From Acidobacteriota bacterium (GTDB lineage: Bacteria > Acidobacteriota > Aminicenantia > Aminicenantales > Saccharicenantaceae): 43,330 nt of DNA. Shown here piece after piece: positions 1 through 9,257 of the stretch (the first letter of the stretch is position 1; each line of letters opens with the position of its first letter). The notes under the pieces were generated by a model. The model saw only the letters and a program-made list of their open reading frames with translations. It did no database searches and was not told the DNA's origin. The position numbers were made by a program, and so were the translations under genes. The stretch spans positions 1 through 43,330 of the forward strand of contig JAKPXU010000113.1 in assembly GCA_029571905.1 (NCBI GenBank), written 5' to 3'.

Positions 1-2
1 TC

Positions 3-212
3 CAGCTTGGCTCTTTTCTTAATCCAGATAGGGCCAGAACTCTTTACCAAAATCTAAAAGGAAAATACCCCCAGGTATTCATCTCCACCTATCAGGCATT
101 TTCCGGTCAGATATTTTACCGGGTCAGGTTAAGGGCAAGGAGCGAGGAAGAGGCTCAGCTGTTGGCCAGCGAACTATCTTCTGCTGGCTACCCGGTGTTG
201 CGCTTGAGATAA
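3..212 (+). CDS. C-terminal fragment of a SPOR-domain protein (RlpA-like or septal-ring associated), truncated by the window start
   Basis: Frame 3 reads QLGSFLNPDRARTLYQNLKGKYPQVFISTYQAFSGQIFYRVRLRARSEEEAQLLASELSSAGYPVLRLR*, which fits the SPOR pattern (QxGSF...A..L...G..YRVR...A..L...L...GYP). The stop TAA is at 210-212. Confidence 0.7.
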   Translation, partial: QLGSFLNPDRARTLYQNLKGKYPQVFISTYQAFSGQIFYRVRLRARSEEEAQLLASELSSAGYPVLRLR

Positions 213-249
213 TGATGACTTTATTACTTCATCAAGTTGGCCAGAGCTT

Positions 250-2616
250 CTAATCAGAGAGAATTATAACCACCTGGTATTCACCCGCCGGGACCTGAGT
301 CCTGATCCGATTACCCCGGAACTGGCCTGCTTCTTTCCCATTGATTATCAATTGACCGCGCCTTTCTCGCCCGAGCGAAATATCTATCTTTATTTTTTTC
401 AGGCTTTTGATCTCAAAGGAAATCTCCCGGTCCGAATAAAGAAAATGGCGAAAGACAGCTGGTCCATCGGTCTTGATCAGCTCTTTTTTTTCCTCAATTA
501 ATTTTATTCTATCAGGGGAAATTTCTACTTCATAATGCCTTCCCAGGACCTCCAGACGGCGGAGATAGCCATTTTTTCGGGGCTGTAGCTGTCCAAATCT
601 AAGACCGTCCCAGGGGCTGACCTCGAGATACTCTTCGACCGCCATTAAGGCAAAAAGCGGCCCCCAGCTCTGATAACGCTGGCCGCCCGGCTCACCTGTT
701 CTGGAATCAAAATTTTCCGGGCAGAGAGCGTAATTTTTCCAGATTCTGAGGAAGAGATCGGAACTTTTTTCGGCCAGATCTGCGGCTATTTGATCATAGC
801 CATAGGCTTTCAAGCCCTGGTAAACCAGATAATTAGTAGGTGGCCAGACCGTTCCTCGCCAGTATTGCTGGTCTGGATAGGCTGGATCATCTCTGGCAAT
901 AGTTGGAATAACATAATCTCCCCAGAATTCCGCCGGATTAAGGAGATGCTTGATCATTTTGAGGGCCTGAGATTCTTCGGGAATTCTGGCAATTAAAGGA
1001 AAAAAGTTAGAAGCTGCCCGACGACTGGAAAAACGTCCATCCCAGTGACGGTCAAGATAGAGGCCTTCTTTTTCATTCCAGAGAAGATTATTCATCAATC
1101 TCTTTGTCTGTTCATATTCATTCAAAAAGTTTTTTTGATCAGATTCCCTGCCCAGAAAGCTGGCCAGTTGAGACAAACAATAAGAATCAAGAGCATAAAG
1201 GCTGTTAAGATCAACGCAGTCCATCTCTAAAGTGCCAGTTTTTTCGTTAAATGTTGCCTCGTCCCAGTTGGGCAAATCGTCCTGGCCTGATTCCCACCTG
1301 GCTTTTTGTTGGCCACTGGCCTCTTTTTCCCAGGACGGAACCTCTTCAGCTGTTAATTGCAGATCGCATCCCCACTCCAGCAACCCATTGGCATTTCCAT
1401 CGCGGCGGATGCGGCCGTCAGGCAAAACCGTAGTCCAGAAGCGATGCCATTTGACCAGATATGGGTAAGCTTCTTTTATAAATTCTATTTGACCTGTTTT
1501 GAGAAACAATTTGAGAACAACATAGCTGCCTACCGGGGGCTGAGAACGGTCTGGAGTCCCCCCATATCGACTGCGCCAATTAGGGATGTTCCCATTTTCA
1601 TATTGAGTCTCCAGCACAGATCGGACGATATCAAAAGCAATATGATTGCTCTCTATAGATACTTCCAGGGAATTAAAGAACGAATCCCATTCAAAAATGG
1701 TCCAGTCGTTAAGCTGACCATCAGGCCTGGGAAAGATCCAGCCTCGGCCCGCCGGGGTATAAAATCGGTGATATCCATTTTGATAAAGTGTTGTCCAGAA
1801 GAGATTGTTGGTTATAGCTTCGGCACTGCCACCATATAAGCCGCTTATCTGCAGCCTTTTTTTTTGATAGGTTGACTTTTCTTCTGACAGCAGACCATTG
1901 ATCGTCTTGTTCTTAAAAAAGTGGCGAATATGATCAAGAATAGCTTCAGGCGACTGGCCAGCTGAGGCTACAAAAAAAAGATCAGAATTTTTTCTGGCCT
2001 CAAAAACCAGGTGTAGCTCAGACCCAGAGGCCCTGACCTCGAGCGGTGCCTGGCTTAACCAGCAGAGGTAATGGCTAACCCCTTGCCCGGAACTCTGACC
2101 ATGGACACAGGCTATTTCAGAACGGTAAACATAGTTTCCATTAAAATCCCAGGGAAAATAGAAAACGAGATCAACTTTATCCACTAAGCGAGGAAAATGA
2201 TATTTTCCCACCACGGTGTTTTCATCACGCCGGCTCCACTCTACGGTCATTTCATTTTCAGGCAAAGCCGGCTTCAAATAAATGGGGGTTTCCTTTCCCT
2301 TCTTGAATGGCAAATGAAGATCAAATTTCATCGAAGCGTAAGAACCATCGGGTGAATGACTTCCGACTTCCGAGACTAGATAGAAAAAGTCATGAAACTC
2401 AGCTTGATCTTCTCCGCGAAAAACAGCCGGGCTGAAAGCAAAGGCAGAGTTAGGACTATCAATGATAACCAGACCAGGCCAGGATTTTGGATCCAATGCA
2501 CCGATAAACGTCTTTTTCCAGGGATAATAAATCTCGCTTCCAACCTCTGATCCAAGGGCCAAAATCAGAGAAATTAGAAAACAAGCTGCTTCGAGTTTCC
2601 TCTTTTTCACCTTCAC
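250..2616 (-). CDS. Exported glycoside hydrolase, (alpha/alpha)6 type (GH63 / MGH1-like or trehalase-like)
   Basis: 788 aa ORF with an N-terminal hydrophobic signal. Motifs include DWTIFEWDSFFNSLEV, GNIPNWRSRYGGTPDRSQPPVGSYVV, DGNANGLLEWGCD and YWRGTVWPPTNYLVYQGL, typical of GH63/GH37-like catalytic domains. Confidence 0.75.
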   Translation of the reverse strand: MKVKKRKLEAACFLISLILALGSEVGSEIYYPWKKTFIGALDPKSWPGLVIIDSPNSAFAFSPAVFRGEDQAEFHDFFYLVSEVGSHSPDGSYASMKFDLHLPFKKGKETPIYLKPALPENEMTVEWSRRDENTVVGKYHFPRLVDKVDLVFYFPWDFNGNYVYRSEIACVHGQSSGQGVSHYLCWLSQAPLEVRASGSELHLVFEARKNSDLFFVASAGQSPEAILDHIRHFFKNKTINGLLSEEKSTYQKKRLQISGLYGGSAEAITNNLFWTTLYQNGYHRFYTPAGRGWIFPRPDGQLNDWTIFEWDSFFNSLEVSIESNHIAFDIVRSVLETQYENGNIPNWRSRYGGTPDRSQPPVGSYVVLKLFLKTGQIEFIKEAYPYLVKWHRFWTTVLPDGRIRRDGNANGLLEWGCDLQLTAEEVPSWEKEASGQQKARWESGQDDLPNWDEATFNEKTGTLEMDCVDLNSLYALDSYCLSQLASFLGRESDQKNFLNEYEQTKRLMNNLLWNEKEGLYLDRHWDGRFSSRRAASNFFPLIARIPEESQALKMIKHLLNPAEFWGDYVIPTIARDDPAYPDQQYWRGTVWPPTNYLVYQGLKAYGYDQIAADLAEKSSDLFLRIWKNYALCPENFDSRTGEPGGQRYQSWGPLFALMAVEEYLEVSPWDGLRFGQLQPRKNGYLRRLEVLGRHYEVEISPDRIKLIEEKKELIKTDGPAVFRHFLYSDREISFEIKSLKKIKIDISLGRERRGQLIINGKEAGQFRGNRIRTQVPAGEYQVVIILSD

Positions 2617-2705
2617 CAGCTAAATTTAAATGATTTCTGGCTTTAAATCAACGCCAAATGTGCTTATGACGAAATTTACAAAGCCTGTTTTTTCTTCAGT
2701 CAGGT

Positions 2706-2733
2706 TTTAAAAACCCTTCAAAACTAATATAAT
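2706..2733 (+). promoter_or_regulatory. Candidate sigma70 promoter for the M20 peptidase gene
   Basis: TTTAAA-N16-TATAAT, followed by SD aggaggt upstream of ATG 2774. Confidence 0.4.
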
Positions 2734-2773
2734 TATAACCAACAAAAATAAATACCAGCTGGCAGGAGGTAAA

Positions 2774-3904
2774 ATGGACTTTTTACGCTACTTTAAATCC
2801 CGGCAGGGAGAAATGATCAGCCGGTTGAAAACACTTGTTCGACTGGAATCACCAACTTCTGATAAAATAGCAGTAGATAAATGTTCAGCAGCGGTTATTT
2901 CAGAACTCTCTTCATTAGGCGTTAAGATTAAAAAAATTCCCCAGAAGGAAATTGGCGATCTCTTTCTGGTTGAATATCCATCAACCGAGATTAAGGCCGG
3001 AGAAAAGCCTCTTCTAATATTGGTTCATATTGATACTGTCTGGCCGGTTGGAACCATTGAACATATGCCTTTTTACCTGGCCGAAGATCGCCTTTATGGG
3101 CCGGGTGTCCTTGATATGAAAGCTGGAGTCGTCTCAGCCATGATGGCCTTAAAAACTATTAACAACCTTGGTCTCAACCCGAGGAGAAAAATCTGGATGT
3201 TTATTAATTCGGCTGAAGAAACAGGCCATGAGGAGGCTCATCGCCAGATTGTAGCTCTGGCTAAAAGAGCTGGAGCTGCCCTTTGCCTTGAGCCAGCTCT
3301 TCCCGGGGGGGCTTTGAAAATGGCCAGAAAAGGGCGACTGGTGATTAAAATCGAAGCCAGTGGCTGCTCAGCTCATGCCAGCACTCCGGAAAAAGGTGTC
3401 AATGCGATTGAAGAGGTAATTACCCAGTGGCTAAAATTAAAAAAATTAAAAATTAAGGGTCTAACCGCCAATCTGGGTTTAATTGGTGGTGGAGAAAAAG
3501 CTAATGTCGTGCCAGATAAAGCCTGGGCAGTAGTCGATCTGAGGTTCTGGACAGCCCGCGATTTAGCACAGATCAAATCCTTTCTTAAAAATCTTAAGCC
3601 GGATAATCGCCAGGCGAAAATCAGAACGTCTATAGTTAGTATCACCCCTCCTATGGAGTTCAGCCCTGCTTCCAGAGAACTTTTTGCCCGGGTCGCAGAT
3701 CTGGCCTCTAACCTTGGTTTAACTCTGGCTGCTGGCCAGAGTGGAGGCGGGTCTGACGGCTCGATCGCTTCCACTACCGGGATTCCTGTTCTGGACGGAC
3801 TGGGGCCAGACGGAGATGGAATCCATGCTCTGGATGAACATCTTCTGCTTTCCTCTTTTATTGAAAGAACAGCCTTGCTGACCAGACTATTGCTTGAATT
3901 ATAG
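2774..3904 (+). CDS. M20 family metallopeptidase (glutamate carboxypeptidase / CPG2-like)
   Basis: 376 aa. Contains LVHIDTVWPVG, GPGVLDMKAGVV, NSAEETGHEEA, AHASTPEKGVNAIE and a C-terminal GLGPDGDGIHALDEH. SD caggaggt. Confidence 0.9.
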   Translation: MDFLRYFKSRQGEMISRLKTLVRLESPTSDKIAVDKCSAAVISELSSLGVKIKKIPQKEIGDLFLVEYPSTEIKAGEKPLLILVHIDTVWPVGTIEHMPFYLAEDRLYGPGVLDMKAGVVSAMMALKTINNLGLNPRRKIWMFINSAEETGHEEAHRQIVALAKRAGAALCLEPALPGGALKMARKGRLVIKIEASGCSAHASTPEKGVNAIEEVITQWLKLKKLKIKGLTANLGLIGGGEKANVVPDKAWAVVDLRFWTARDLAQIKSFLKNLKPDNRQAKIRTSIVSITPPMEFSPASRELFARVADLASNLGLTLAAGQSGGGSDGSIASTTGIPVLDGLGPDGDGIHALDEHLLLSSFIERTALLTRLLLEL

Positions 3905-3990
3905 CCTGACATTTTTGCGGTTGACTTCAGCTGCATTTTGAGCTTAACTATATTCTTAATTGAATTAAAAAATCAAAGGGAGGACATATT

Positions 3991-5139
3991 ATGATAAAAA
4001 AGTACTATCTTCTTTCTCCAGGACCAACTCCAATACCGGAGAAGGTTTTGTCAGCAGCGGCTGAGCCGATTATTCATCATCGGACGGCTGAATTCAGCAA
4101 AATCTTCATGGAGGTTACCGAGGGGCTGAAATATGTCTTTCAAACGAAAGAAGATGTCTATATTCTGGCATCTTCTGGAACTGGTGCTATGGAAACAGCG
4201 GTGATTAATACTCTGTCGCCAGGTGATAAGGTTATCACGCTTAATGGTGGAAAATTTGGAGAAAGATGGGGCAACATCTGTCGGGCCTTTGGACTTGACA
4301 CTAAAGAAATTATCGTCCCCTGGGGTGAAGATTATCCGCCAGAAAAGCTGGCCGAAGACCTCAAACAAAATCCAGGGGTTAAAGCTGTTTTTGCAACTCT
4401 TTCCGAGACTTCTACCGGAGCCATTTTTGATATTAAAGGATTTGGCGAGGTGGTCTCGAAAACCGAAGCTATTCTGGTTGTGGACGGGATTTCCGGGCTG
4501 GGCGCTACTCCCTGTCAGATGGATGAATGGAAAATCGATGTTTTGGTGACTGGTTCTCAAAAATCATTTATGATTCCACCGGGTTTGGCTTATATAGCCT
4601 TCAGCCCCAAAGGCTGGAAAATGGTTGAAACTTCCAAGCTGCCCAAATTCTATTATGATATTAAAAAATACCGGAAGAACCTGGAAAAACAGACTACACC
4701 CTGGACACCGGCTGTCTCTCTGATTATTCAGCAGGGCAAAGCTCTGGATTTGATCAAAAGCATCGGTCTGGAAAATCTCCTCAAGCATCATGCTATTCTG
4801 GGTGAAGCGACCAGAGCTGGGGTCAAAGCTATAGGGCTCGAGCTTCTGGCTAAAAAACCCGGCAATATTTTGACAGCTATCAAGACACCAGCCGGTGTTG
4901 ATGGGAATAAGCTGGTTAAGACCATGCAGAACAAATACATGGCCTATATTTCCAATGCCCAGGATCCTCATAAGGGTGAGTTCTTCCGAATTGCTCATCT
5001 CGGTTATATGGGCGGATTTGATATCACCACCGCTCTGACGGCACTGGAAATGACTTTACTTGATCTGGGTTATAACCAATTCCAGCCTGGCGCTTCTGTC
5101 GCTGCGGCTGAGAAAATATTAAGGGAGGGATGGGAATGA
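3991..5139 (+). CDS. Class V aminotransferase (alanine-glyoxylate / serine-pyruvate aminotransferase family)
   Basis: 382 aa. Contains LLSPGPTPIPEKVL, SSGTGAMETAVINTLSPGDKV, VDGISGLGATP and the PLP lysine motif VTGSQKSFMIPPGL. Confidence 0.9.
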   Translation: MIKKYYLLSPGPTPIPEKVLSAAAEPIIHHRTAEFSKIFMEVTEGLKYVFQTKEDVYILASSGTGAMETAVINTLSPGDKVITLNGGKFGERWGNICRAFGLDTKEIIVPWGEDYPPEKLAEDLKQNPGVKAVFATLSETSTGAIFDIKGFGEVVSKTEAILVVDGISGLGATPCQMDEWKIDVLVTGSQKSFMIPPGLAYIAFSPKGWKMVETSKLPKFYYDIKKYRKNLEKQTTPWTPAVSLIIQQGKALDLIKSIGLENLLKHHAILGEATRAGVKAIGLELLAKKPGNILTAIKTPAGVDGNKLVKTMQNKYMAYISNAQDPHKGEFFRIAHLGYMGGFDITTALTALEMTLLDLGYNQFQPGASVAAAEKILREGWE

Positions 5140-6047
5140 CCACCAGAATTCTTATTGCTGACCATCTTGATAAAGAAGCCATAGAAGAGCTTCAGTCGGT
5201 CCCGGGGTTTGAGGTCACCGTCAAAACTGGCCTCAACGAAGCCGATCTGGTTAAAATCATTCCTGATTTTGAAGTGGTGGTGGTCAGAAGCGCCACCAAA
5301 ATAACCAGACCGATCATTGAGGCGGGCCAGAATTTAAAACTAATTGTTAGAGCTGGAATTGGCCTTGATACAATTGATGTTAAAGCTGCCAGAGAAAAGG
5401 GGGTAGAAGTCGCCAATACCCCTTCTGCTACTTCTATATCTGTGGCTGAACATGTAATTGGTTTAATGATCGGGGCAGTCCGACATCATGGGCCGGCTAA
5501 TCTGTCTATGAAGCAGCATAAATGGGAAAAGAAACTATTTAGCGGTACCGAGGTTTATGGGAAAACACTGGGGATCATCGGGTTTGGCCGGATTGGACTG
5601 GAAGTTGCTCGCCGAGCTCTGGCTCTGGGCATGAACATTCTGGCTTACGATGTTGTTCCGATTAAAACTGATCTGGCTGTCAAACAGGTTAGCCTGGCTG
5701 AACTGCTGAATCAGGCTGATATCATCACCCTTCATGTCCCCAAGACCCCGGAGCCTATTCTTGGCGCCAAAGAATTTGAGCGGATGAAAAAAGGTGTGGT
5801 TATAGTTAACGCAGCTCGCGGTGGGGTGGTGGACGAAAAGGCTCTGCTGGAGGCCCTCAATTCGGGTCTGGTCAAAGCAGCAGCTCTGGATGTCTTCAGT
5901 CAGGAACCTCCCCAGGATTTCAGTTTGATTGATCACCCGCGCGTAACAGCTACGCCCCATCTGGGCGCTTCAACTGAAGAAGGCCAGAAAAGAGCCGGCC
6001 TGGAAGTGGTCAGGATCGTTAAAGAAAAGTTTGCTGCTACAATTTAA
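5136..6047 (+). CDS. serA: D-3-phosphoglycerate dehydrogenase / D-2-hydroxyacid dehydrogenase
   Basis: The ATG at 5136 overlaps the previous stop (ATGA). Contains LIVRAGIGLDTIDVKAAREKGVEVANTPSATSISVAEHVIGLM, GIIGFGRIGLEVA, NAARGGVVDEKAL and HLGASTEE. No ACT domain. Confidence 0.9.
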   Translation: MTTRILIADHLDKEAIEELQSVPGFEVTVKTGLNEADLVKIIPDFEVVVVRSATKITRPIIEAGQNLKLIVRAGIGLDTIDVKAAREKGVEVANTPSATSISVAEHVIGLMIGAVRHHGPANLSMKQHKWEKKLFSGTEVYGKTLGIIGFGRIGLEVARRALALGMNILAYDVVPIKTDLAVKQVSLAELLNQADIITLHVPKTPEPILGAKEFERMKKGVVIVNAARGGVVDEKALLEALNSGLVKAAALDVFSQEPPQDFSLIDHPRVTATPHLGASTEEGQKRAGLEVVRIVKEKFAATI

Positions 6048-6086
6048 TCAAAATTTAAACTTCGGACAGGTAACGGACCGGAATAG

Positions 6087-7229
6087 ATGATTTATCTTGA
6101 TAACAATGCTACTACGCCTCTGGATCCGCGAGTAATCGACAAGATAATTTCGTTTATTAAAGAACATTTTGGCAATCCTTCTTCGCTCTACCCTCTTGGA
6201 CGGGAAGTGAAGACTCTGGTCACGGAAGCCAGAGAGCAGGTAGCGGCGGCTATAGGAGCCAGGCGGACAGAAATTATATTTACCAGCTCAGGCACAGAGG
6301 CTGATAATCTGGCCATTCTTGGTCTGGCCGAAGCTCAGCCAGAAAAGAGAGAATTTATTACCTCTTCGATAGAGCATCCCGCCGTTCTCGAAACTGCTCG
6401 CCATCTTGAAGCCCATGGTTATACAGTTTATTACCTGCCGGTTGATCAAACCGGCCTGATTGATCTGGACTTTTTAAGATCAGTTATCTCCGCCAAGACT
6501 CTTTTGGTCTCGGTCATGCTGGCCAATAATGAAATTGGTACGATTGAACCATTAGAAGAAGTAGTCAAAATAGCTCACCGCTATGGCGTACCGGTTCATA
6601 CAGATGCAGTTCAGGCCTTTGGTAAGATGGAAGTCAAGGTTGACTCTCTGGGTGTTGACCTTTTAAGCCTTTCAGCTCATAAAGTCTATGGGCCGAAAGG
6701 GACTGGTGCTCTTTATATCCGTAAAGGATTGGACTTAAGACCTGTGCTGCATGGCGGACATCAGGAATTCGGGCTGAGGCCAGGAACTGAAAATACAGCT
6801 GGAATAATTGGTTTTGGAGAAGCGGTCAGGATTCTAAGGGAAGAATGGCTGAAGGATAAGAATCGGATAGAAAAGCTAGCCGGCCGGATGAAGTCCGGGT
6901 TCGAAAAGAAAATTAAAGGAATTAGATTTAACGGACATCCCGAAAAAAGAATTAAAAGCACTTTAAACTTTTCTTTTCCCGGGCTGCCGGCGGAGGCCAT
7001 TTTGCTGGCCCTGGCCACTCGCGAGATATATGTTTCGACTGGCTCGGCCTGTTCGGAAGGTTCAGGTGAAGTATCTCATGTTCTTCTGGCTTTAGGTCTG
7101 ACTCAGGAAGAAGCCAGCTCAGCCCTGAGATTATCCCTGGGCCGTTTTAACACTGAAGAAGACGTTGATCAGACGTTAGCTGAAATGCCTGAAATCATCG
7201 ATGAGTTGCGAAGAGAACTCGCCGGCTGA
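6087..7229 (+). CDS. Cysteine desulfurase (NifS/IscS family)
   Basis: 380 aa. Contains IYLDNNATTPLDPRV, ANNEIGTIEP, HTDAVQAFGK, SAHKVYGPKGTGALY and the active-site loop STGSACSEGSGEVSHVLLALG. Confidence 0.93.
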   Translation: MIYLDNNATTPLDPRVIDKIISFIKEHFGNPSSLYPLGREVKTLVTEAREQVAAAIGARRTEIIFTSSGTEADNLAILGLAEAQPEKREFITSSIEHPAVLETARHLEAHGYTVYYLPVDQTGLIDLDFLRSVISAKTLLVSVMLANNEIGTIEPLEEVVKIAHRYGVPVHTDAVQAFGKMEVKVDSLGVDLLSLSAHKVYGPKGTGALYIRKGLDLRPVLHGGHQEFGLRPGTENTAGIIGFGEAVRILREEWLKDKNRIEKLAGRMKSGFEKKIKGIRFNGHPEKRIKSTLNFSFPGLPAEAILLALATREIYVSTGSACSEGSGEVSHVLLALGLTQEEASSALRLSLGRFNTEEDVDQTLAEMPEIIDELRRELAG

Positions 7230-7246
7230 AATTTAAACTCAGGTGG

Positions 7247-7807
7247 CTAAACTGATTGCGCCGACCTTAATCTTCTAAGTTGATTCAGATAAATTTTCCT
7301 GACCTCCAGGAAAAACTGCTGATAACCGGGCTGATAAAAATCGGGGTAGGTCCAGGTTAAAGTCCTGACCTTCTCTTTGGTCAATAGTAGCTCCAGATGG
7401 GCATAGATGCCATCAGTCAATGGAATGCGATGGGCAAAATCCTTGGTAGTGGCCATGATCAGAGCCGAGGCTTTAAGATAACCCGGGTCAAGATTAACGG
7501 GACGACTTAAATTTAAAGCGGGAAAGAACAGTTTTAAATCTTTTTCAATCTGATTGGTTTGATGCTTCAATGCTGGTAGCTGTTCGGGCCCAATCAATGA
7601 TTGGAAACTTAGAAAATACCTTTTTAGATTCCGGCCCATCTCCTGTTCATAATAATGGCTATAATTGAACGGAAAAAAGTCGCTTTGAAGGTCGGCCTGG
7701 CCGAACTTTTCTAACAGCATATCCTGTGCCTTTTTTCTAGCCACTTCTTCTGAAAAAATTAGTCCGCAGATTAATTTAACCGGTGTAAATTGCTTTATTT
7801 TACCCAT
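7247..7807 (-). CDS. DUF4416 family protein
   Basis: 186 aa. Resembles DUF4416: VKLICGLIFSEE...GQADLQSDFFPFNYSHYYEQEMG...KRYFLSF...NLDPGYLKASALIMATTKDFAHRIPL...YAHLELL. Confidence 0.75.
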   Translation of the reverse strand: MGKIKQFTPVKLICGLIFSEEVARKKAQDMLLEKFGQADLQSDFFPFNYSHYYEQEMGRNLKRYFLSFQSLIGPEQLPALKHQTNQIEKDLKLFFPALNLSRPVNLDPGYLKASALIMATTKDFAHRIPLTDGIYAHLELLLTKEKVRTLTWTYPDFYQPGYQQFFLEVRKIYLNQLRRLRSAQSV

Positions 7808-7917
7808 GATTCTAAGATTCTAAATTAAACCAGCCAGATAATTTTTTCAATGGTTATCTCAAGGAAAAACTGCTTGAAAAGACAGAGCCAGGAGGAAGAA
7901 GCTCAGGGAAGGTGGCA

Positions 7918-7945
7918 TTGAATTAAAAGTCTAATCTGATATAAT
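7918..7945 (+). promoter_or_regulatory. asnS promoter; the -10 is 9 nt from the start codon
   Basis: TTGAAT-N16-TATAAT with the ATG at 7955. Confidence 0.55.
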
Positions 7946-7954
7946 TTTACCACT

Positions 7955-9247
7955 ATGAAATGGGTTTATATAGAAGATATAGGTCAATATAATGAGCAAG
8001 AAGTTGAAATCCGCGGCTGGGTTTATAACAAGAGATCCAGCGGTAAAGTGCGTTTTTTGCTGGTTCGCGATGGAACCGGAATAATACAGGGAACGATTTT
8101 CAGTCAGGATAAGGATTTCCCTCTTTTCAATGTTTTTGATGAGCTTACTCAGGAATCTTCGCTTATTGTGCGTGGACGAGTCAGGGCGGATAAACGAGCT
8201 CCTGGCGGCTATGAACTCGAAGTTAAAGAAATAGAAGTCATTCAAATCGCCAGAGATTACCCTATCACTCCCAAAGAACACTCTGTCCCTTTCCTGATGG
8301 AACACCGTCATCTGTGGTTGAGATCTCAGAGACAGCATGCCATCCTCCAGATCAGGGCAGAGACGATCAGAGCAATCCGTGATTTTTTCAATGATCGTGG
8401 CTTTCGTCTGATGGATACGCCCATCCTGACTCCAAGTGCTTGTGAAGGTACCACTACCCTATTTGAAACCTCATACTTTGATCAAAAAGCTTATCTCAGT
8501 CAGAGCGGGCAGCTTTATAACGAGGCCACCGCCGCCGCCTTTGGCAAGGTCTATTGTTTTGGCCCAACTTTCCGGGCAGAAAAGTCCAAGACCAGGCGGC
8601 ATTTAATCGAATTCTGGATGGTCGAACCAGAGGTAGCTTTTGCCACTCTGCAGGACATTATTGAACTCGGGCAGGATCTCATCATGTTCATTCTGGAAAG
8701 AGTGCTGGACAGACGCCGGGCCGATTTTAATGTTCTGGAGCGCGATCTGGCCCCCCTGGAGAGTATCAAGAAGCCTTTTCCTCAGGTAACTTATGATGAG
8801 GCAGTTCGATTATTACATGAAAAAGGCTCCAAACTCATCTATGGAGATGATTTTGGGGCGCCAGAAGAAACCAGGCTCTCAGAGATTTTTGACCGGCCGG
8901 TCTGCGTGACTCATTTCCCGGCTAAAATTAAGGCATTTTATATGCAGCCCGATAAAGACCGCCCGGACCTGGCCCTGGGCGTAGATTTTCTGGCCTCGGA
9001 AGGCTTTGGAGAAATAATTGGCGGTGGGCAGAGAATACACGATTTGGATCTGCTGGAGCAGAGAATCAAAGAATTTAATCTCCCGGCTGATGCCTATAAA
9101 TGGTATGTTGATCTCAGGCGCTACGGCACATTTCCCCACTCGGGTTTCGGGCTTGGTTTGGAAAGAACAGTAGCCTGGTTATGTAAATTACCTCACATCA
9201 GAGAAACTATCCCTTTCCCAAGGTTACTGTACAGGATCTATCCTTAA
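7955..9247 (+). CDS. asnS: Asparagine--tRNA ligase
   Basis: 430 aa class II synthetase. OB-fold [27 protein letters not shown]. Contains [65 protein letters not shown] and the motif 3 sequence [13 protein letters not shown]. Confidence 0.93.
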   Translation: MKWVYIEDIGQYNEQEVEIRGWVYNKRSSGKVRFLLVRDGTGIIQGTIFSQDKDFPLFNVFDELTQESSLIVRGRVRADKRAPGGYELEVKEIEVIQIARDYPITPKEHSVPFLMEHRHLWLRSQRQHAILQIRAETIRAIRDFFNDRGFRLMDTPILTPSACEGTTTLFETSYFDQKAYLSQSGQLYNEATAAAFGKVYCFGPTFRAEKSKTRRHLIEFWMVEPEVAFATLQDIIELGQDLIMFILERVLDRRRADFNVLERDLAPLESIKKPFPQVTYDEAVRLLHEKGSKLIYGDDFGAPEETRLSEIFDRPVCVTHFPAKIKAFYMQPDKDRPDLALGVDFLASEGFGEIIGGGQRIHDLDLLEQRIKEFNLPADAYKWYVDLRRYGTFPHSGFGLGLERTVAWLCKLPHIRETIPFPRLLYRIYP

Positions 9248-9257
9248 GATCACCTGA

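Noticed and set aside
1357-1839. 160 aa plus-strand ORF inside the glycoside hydrolase
   Set aside because: Antisense shadow of a conserved catalytic-domain coding region.
3373-3936. 187 aa minus-strand ORF opposite the M20 peptidase
   Set aside because: Low-complexity antisense shadow; the plus-strand frame has clear family motifs.
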